Of a stretch of DNA of 64,000 bases, positions 61,501 to 64,000 are shown one piece after another (positions within the stretch are counted from its first letter, which is position 1; each line of letters opens with the position of its first letter). The stretch spans positions 124,001 to 188,000 of the forward strand of contig NZ_FXWK01000001.1 in assembly GCF_900177655.1 (NCBI RefSeq), given 5' to 3'. Source of the stretch: Devosia lucknowensis. Its GTDB lineage: Bacteria > Pseudomonadota > Alphaproteobacteria > Rhizobiales > Devosiaceae. The notes below the pieces were generated by a model. It was not told where the DNA came from. It made no database searches and worked only from the letters and a program-made list of their open reading frames with translations. Both the position numbers and the translations under genes were made by a program.

Positions 61501-62250
61501 ATGCTCGATCCTCTCGTTCTTCTTGCACTGATGGCTGTCGGCATGCTGGCCGGCTTCGTCGATGCCATTGCCGGGGGCGGGGGCATGATCACCGTGCCTG
61601 CACTGCTCTCCGCCGGCCTGCCGCCTGTTGCCGCCCTGGGCACCAACAAGATGCAGTCCATCGTCGGCACCGGCATGGCCGCCCTGACCTACTGGCGGCG
61701 CGGCTATGTCAACCTGCCCAGCCTCGTCCCCGCCATTGCGCTGACATTTGCCGGCAGTTTTCTCGGTGCCCTGACCGTCAGCAAGCTCGACACGTCCCTC
61801 CTCACCATCGCTGTGCCTGTCGCCCTGATCGGCATTGCGCTCTACTTCCTGTTTGCGCCAAAGCTCTCCGACGCCGATAGTACGGCAAGGCTGCGTTTCG
61901 GTCCCTTCGTGCCGGTGATGGGTTTTCTCATCGGCTTCTACGACGGCATTTTCGGTCCTGGGACCGGTTCATTCTTCACCATCGGTTTCGTCTTGTTGTT
62001 CGGTCTTGGCCTTACTCGGGCGACGGGCAGCACCAAGGCTCTCAACTTCACGTCCAATCTGGCGGCGCTGGCCATCTTCATCCCGCAAGGCGCGGTCGTG
62101 TGGCCGGTAGCCATCGTCATGGCGCTGGGCCAGGTCATCGGTGGCTATGTCGGCGCCCGCACCGGCATCCGATACGGCGCCAAGGTCATCCGTCCGCTGG
62201 TGGTCGTGGTATCCATCGCGCTGGCGATCAAACTTCTGGTCTTTCCCTGA
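61501..62250 (+). CDS. TSUP (TauE/SafE) family permease
   Basis: A 249-aa protein with about eight hydrophobic helices. The family repeats are seen in GFVDAIAGGGGMITVPALL (about 18–36), GTNKMQSIVGTGMAALTY and, in the second half, GFYDGIFGPGTGSFF (about 140–155) and GSTKALNFTSNLAAL. Members move sulfite, sulfonates or related anions; the substrate is unknown. It starts seven bases after the glycosyltransferase stop, so the two are probably co-transcribed. Confidence 0.92.
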   Translation: MLDPLVLLALMAVGMLAGFVDAIAGGGGMITVPALLSAGLPPVAALGTNKMQSIVGTGMAALTYWRRGYVNLPSLVPAIALTFAGSFLGALTVSKLDTSLLTIAVPVALIGIALYFLFAPKLSDADSTARLRFGPFVPVMGFLIGFYDGIFGPGTGSFFTIGFVLLFGLGLTRATGSTKALNFTSNLAALAIFIPQGAVVWPVAIVMALGQVIGGYVGARTGIRYGAKVIRPLVVVVSIALAIKLLVFP

Positions 62251-62520
62251 TCCACAGCCAAATCGTCTCGACGCGTCGCGCATGATCTGGCGCCGGTCGG
62301 CTTTTGGCCTCCGGTTGGCGTGAAACTGACGGACCCCGAGGCGGGCAGCGCCTCATGAGAACAAAAAGTACGAGACGAGAACCGCCCCGGGGCGCCGGTT
62401 TTTGGAACTGATCGGCGGCGGGGGATCGCTCGTCCCGTCGCGGCCGGACTGGAACCTGTGGGAGAGGCAAGACCCCCACCCGGCTCACCCGGCCACTGTT
62501 CCCGCCATCTGGGCACAGCC

Positions 62521-62568
62521 CATATGGCCTTCTCACATAAAATCGCTCCACAGGAGCGATTTTGCCCA
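62521..62568 (-). repeat. Dispersed AAAATCGCTCC hairpin with GTGAGAAGGCCAT tail
   Basis: On the minus strand AAAATCGCTCC/GGAGCGATTTT is followed by ATGTGAGAAGGCCATATG. The same order of hairpin and tail occurs at 38073–38115 and, less perfectly, at 5224–5266. The hairpin part also matches 5061 and 5146. Confidence 0.8.
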
Positions 62569-62655
62569 AGGGCCGGCTCGAAGCCTACAGACCGCCGCGC
62601 CGGCTGATGGGAAGGAGTATGGCGGCGGTAGGGGAGGCGGGGATAGATTTCTCAA

Positions 62656-62688
62656 AGGAAAAAGCCCCGGTGTTTCCACCGGGGCTTT
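62656..62688 (-). terminator. Rho-independent terminator of groEL
   Basis: On the minus strand AAAGCCCCGGTG/CACCGGGGCTTT forms a 12-bp stem with a 4-base loop, followed by TTCC after the TTT. It lies 61 bases after the groEL stop. Confidence 0.88.
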
Positions 62689-62749
62689 CCACAAAGATCG
62701 TGACTGGGAAGAAACGACCCTTGAAGCTGAGTGCGATTGGACGCTGGAC

Positions 62750-64000
62750 TTAGAAGTCCATGCCACCCATGCCGCCCATGCCGCCGCCGCCCGGCATTGC
62801 CGGAGCTTCGGCCTTCGGGGCCTCGACGATGGTGGCTTCGGTGGTGATCAGCAGCGAAGCAACCGAGGCGGCGTCTTCGAGAGCGGTACGAACCACCTTA
62901 ACCGGGTCGATGACGCCGGTGGCAACCAGGTCACCGTACTCGCCCGTCGCGGCGTTGTAGCCGAACGAAGCAGCCGGGTTTTCGAGGATCTTGTCGACAA
63001 CGACCGAGCCTTCGGCGCCGGCATTGTTGGCAATGGTGCGAACCGGGGACTGCAGGGCGCGACGAACGATCGCGATACCGGCTTCCTGGTCGGCATTGGC
63101 GCCCTTGGCCTTGATGGCAGCCGAAGCGCGGAGCAGGGCAACGCCACCACCCGGAACGATGCCTTCTTCGACGGCAGCGCGGGTTGCGTTGAGCGCGTCA
63201 TCGACGCGGTCCTTGCGTTCCTTGACTTCCACTTCGGTCGAACCGCCGACGCGGATCACGGCAACGCCACCGGCGAGCTTGGCCAGACGTTCCTGCAGCT
63301 TTTCGCGGTCGTAGTCCGAAGAGGTCTCTTCGATCTGCGCCTTGATCTGGCCAACGCGGGCCTGGATCTCGTCCTGGGTGCCGGCACCGTCGACGATCGT
63401 GGTGTTTTCCTTGGTGATTTCGACGCGCTTGGCAGTGCCGAGCATGTCGAGGGTCACGTTCTCGAGCTTGATGCCGAGATCTTCGGAGATCACCTGGCCG
63501 CCGGTGAGGACGGCGATGTCTTCGAGCATGGCCTTGCGACGGTCACCGAAGCCCGGAGCCTTGACGGCAGCGACCTTGAGGCCGGCGCGCAGGCGGTTGA
63601 CGACCAGGGTCGGCAGGGCTTCGCCATCGACGTCTTCGGCGATGATCAGCAGCGGGCGCTGCGACTGAACGACGGCTTCGAGGATCGGCAGGATGGCCTG
63701 CAGGTTCGAGAGCTTCTTTTCGTGCAGCAGGATGTAGGGGTCTTCGAGCTGTGCCGTCATCTTTTCGGCATTGGTCACGAAGTAGGGCGAGAGGTAGCCG
63801 CGGTCGAACTGCATGCCTTCGACGACATCGAGTTCGGTTTCGGCGGTCTTGGCTTCCTCGACGGTGATCACACCCTCGTTGCCGACCTTCTGCATGGCTT
63901 CGGCGATCATCTCGCCGATGGCGGTTTCGCCGTTGGCCGAGATCGTGCCGACCTGTGAGACTTCAGAGGACGAGGTGATCTTCTTGGCCGAGCCCTTGAG
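62750..64000 (-). CDS. groEL: 60-kDa chaperonin GroEL (C-terminal part, cut by window edge)
   Basis: The C-terminal 416 residues of GroEL; the gene enters from the right edge. It contains [75 protein letters not shown] and [15 protein letters not shown], and ends with the Gly/Met tail [13 protein letters not shown]. This is the ATP-dependent protein-folding cage with GroES. groES would be expected further right, upstream of groEL. A clear terminator follows. Confidence 0.98.
   Translation of the reverse strand, partial: LKGSAKKITSSSEVSQVGTISANGETAIGEMIAEAMQKVGNEGVITVEEAKTAETELDVVEGMQFDRGYLSPYFVTNAEKMTAQLEDPYILLHEKKLSNLQAILPILEAVVQSQRPLLIIAEDVDGEALPTLVVNRLRAGLKVAAVKAPGFGDRRKAMLEDIAVLTGGQVISEDLGIKLENVTLDMLGTAKRVEITKENTTIVDGAGTQDEIQARVGQIKAQIEETSSDYDREKLQERLAKLAGGVAVIRVGGSTEVEVKERKDRVDDALNATRAAVEEGIVPGGGVALLRASAAIKAKGANADQEAGIAIVRRALQSPVRTIANNAGAEGSVVVDKILENPAASFGYNAATGEYGDLVATGVIDPVKVVRTALEDAASVASLLITTEATIVEAPKAEAPAMPGGGGMGGMGGMDF

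Larger units (their letters stand above)
62251..62749. other. 499-bp gap between the TSUP gene and groEL
   Basis: No gene is supported. A GC-rich hairpin, ACCG…CGGT followed by TTTTT, lies at about 62385–62403 and may end the TSUP transcript. A repeat of the ATCGCTCC family lies at 62521–62568, and the groEL terminator at 62656–62688. The rest shows nothing recognisable. Confidence 0.6.

Overview
The window is chromosomal DNA of a GC-rich alphaproteobacterium. The protein sequences, the conserved order murA–DUF2948–hisD–UPF0262–phosphatase–infA–maf–yacG, the short HisG with HisZ, and a tRNA-His without a G-1 base point to Hyphomicrobiales (Rhizobiales), most likely a Devosia-like organism. 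The family-level placement is inference. No insertion sequence, prophage or CRISPR array was seen. Apart from dispersed palindromic repeats, the region looks like ordinary core and catabolic genome.

Layout. 1–5.1 kb: the start of flgE (cut by the left edge), a divergent MASE1 sensor kinase / LuxR-type regulator pair, tRNA-Thr, a 57-aa conserved protein and murA. 5.1–9.8 kb: a repeat-filled gap, then DUF2948, hisD, a UPF0262–phosphatase fusion, infA, maf, yacG and tRNA-Phe. 9.9–16.4 kb: pyrC, a GAF-GGDEF-EAL protein, a small membrane protein, uxaC, an APH(6)-type kinase and a CAP-domain lipoprotein. 16.4–22.9 kb: tlyA, SCO1/SenC, xseB, an HDAC-like deacetylase, a Sua5-type tRNA-modification enzyme, a DnaJ-type co-chaperone, pdxH and a DUF1499 protein. 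22.9–27.1 kb: glpK and glpD with a DeoR/GlpR-like operator array, and an AEC transporter. 27.2–30.4 kb: an ATP-grasp / alpha-E / transglutaminase-like operon. 30.6–38.1 kb: a 2-hydroxyacid dehydrogenase, a cupin, a GH13 glucosidase, an AbrB-family permease, an M20 amidohydrolase, an uncharacterised protein and a Tim44-domain protein. 38.4–45.2 kb: etfBA, an aromatic aminotransferase, a transaldolase, Mrp/ApbC, a GH1 beta-glucosidase and a UPF0149 protein. 45.2–50.1 kb: a peptide-type ABC transporter operon. 50.2–56.6 kb: a PAS kinase-like protein with degenerate catalytic motifs, tRNA-His, a TadG-like pilus protein, an L,D-transpeptidase, a possibly frameshifted small gene and a DUF1127-like protein. 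56.8–64 kb: hisS, hisZ, hisG, a small membrane protein, a GT2 glycosyltransferase, a TSUP permease and groEL (cut by the right edge).

How genes work together. HisZ and the short HisG form one ATP-phosphoribosyltransferase, and hisD supplies the last histidine step. HisS would charge the unusual tRNA-His nearby. GlpK and GlpD carry glycerol to dihydroxyacetone phosphate. The ABC operon holds a complete importer: one binding protein, two permeases and one fused double ATPase. SCO1 and TlyA are translationally coupled.

Most notable observations: a histidine-kinase-like protein with Arg at the phospho-acceptor site; a transglutaminase-like protein without its catalytic Cys; the UPF0262–phosphatase fusion; a TadG von Willebrand domain split by two tandem FCCH-like repeats; and a palindromic repeat family ending in a conserved GTGAGAAGGCCAT-like tail.
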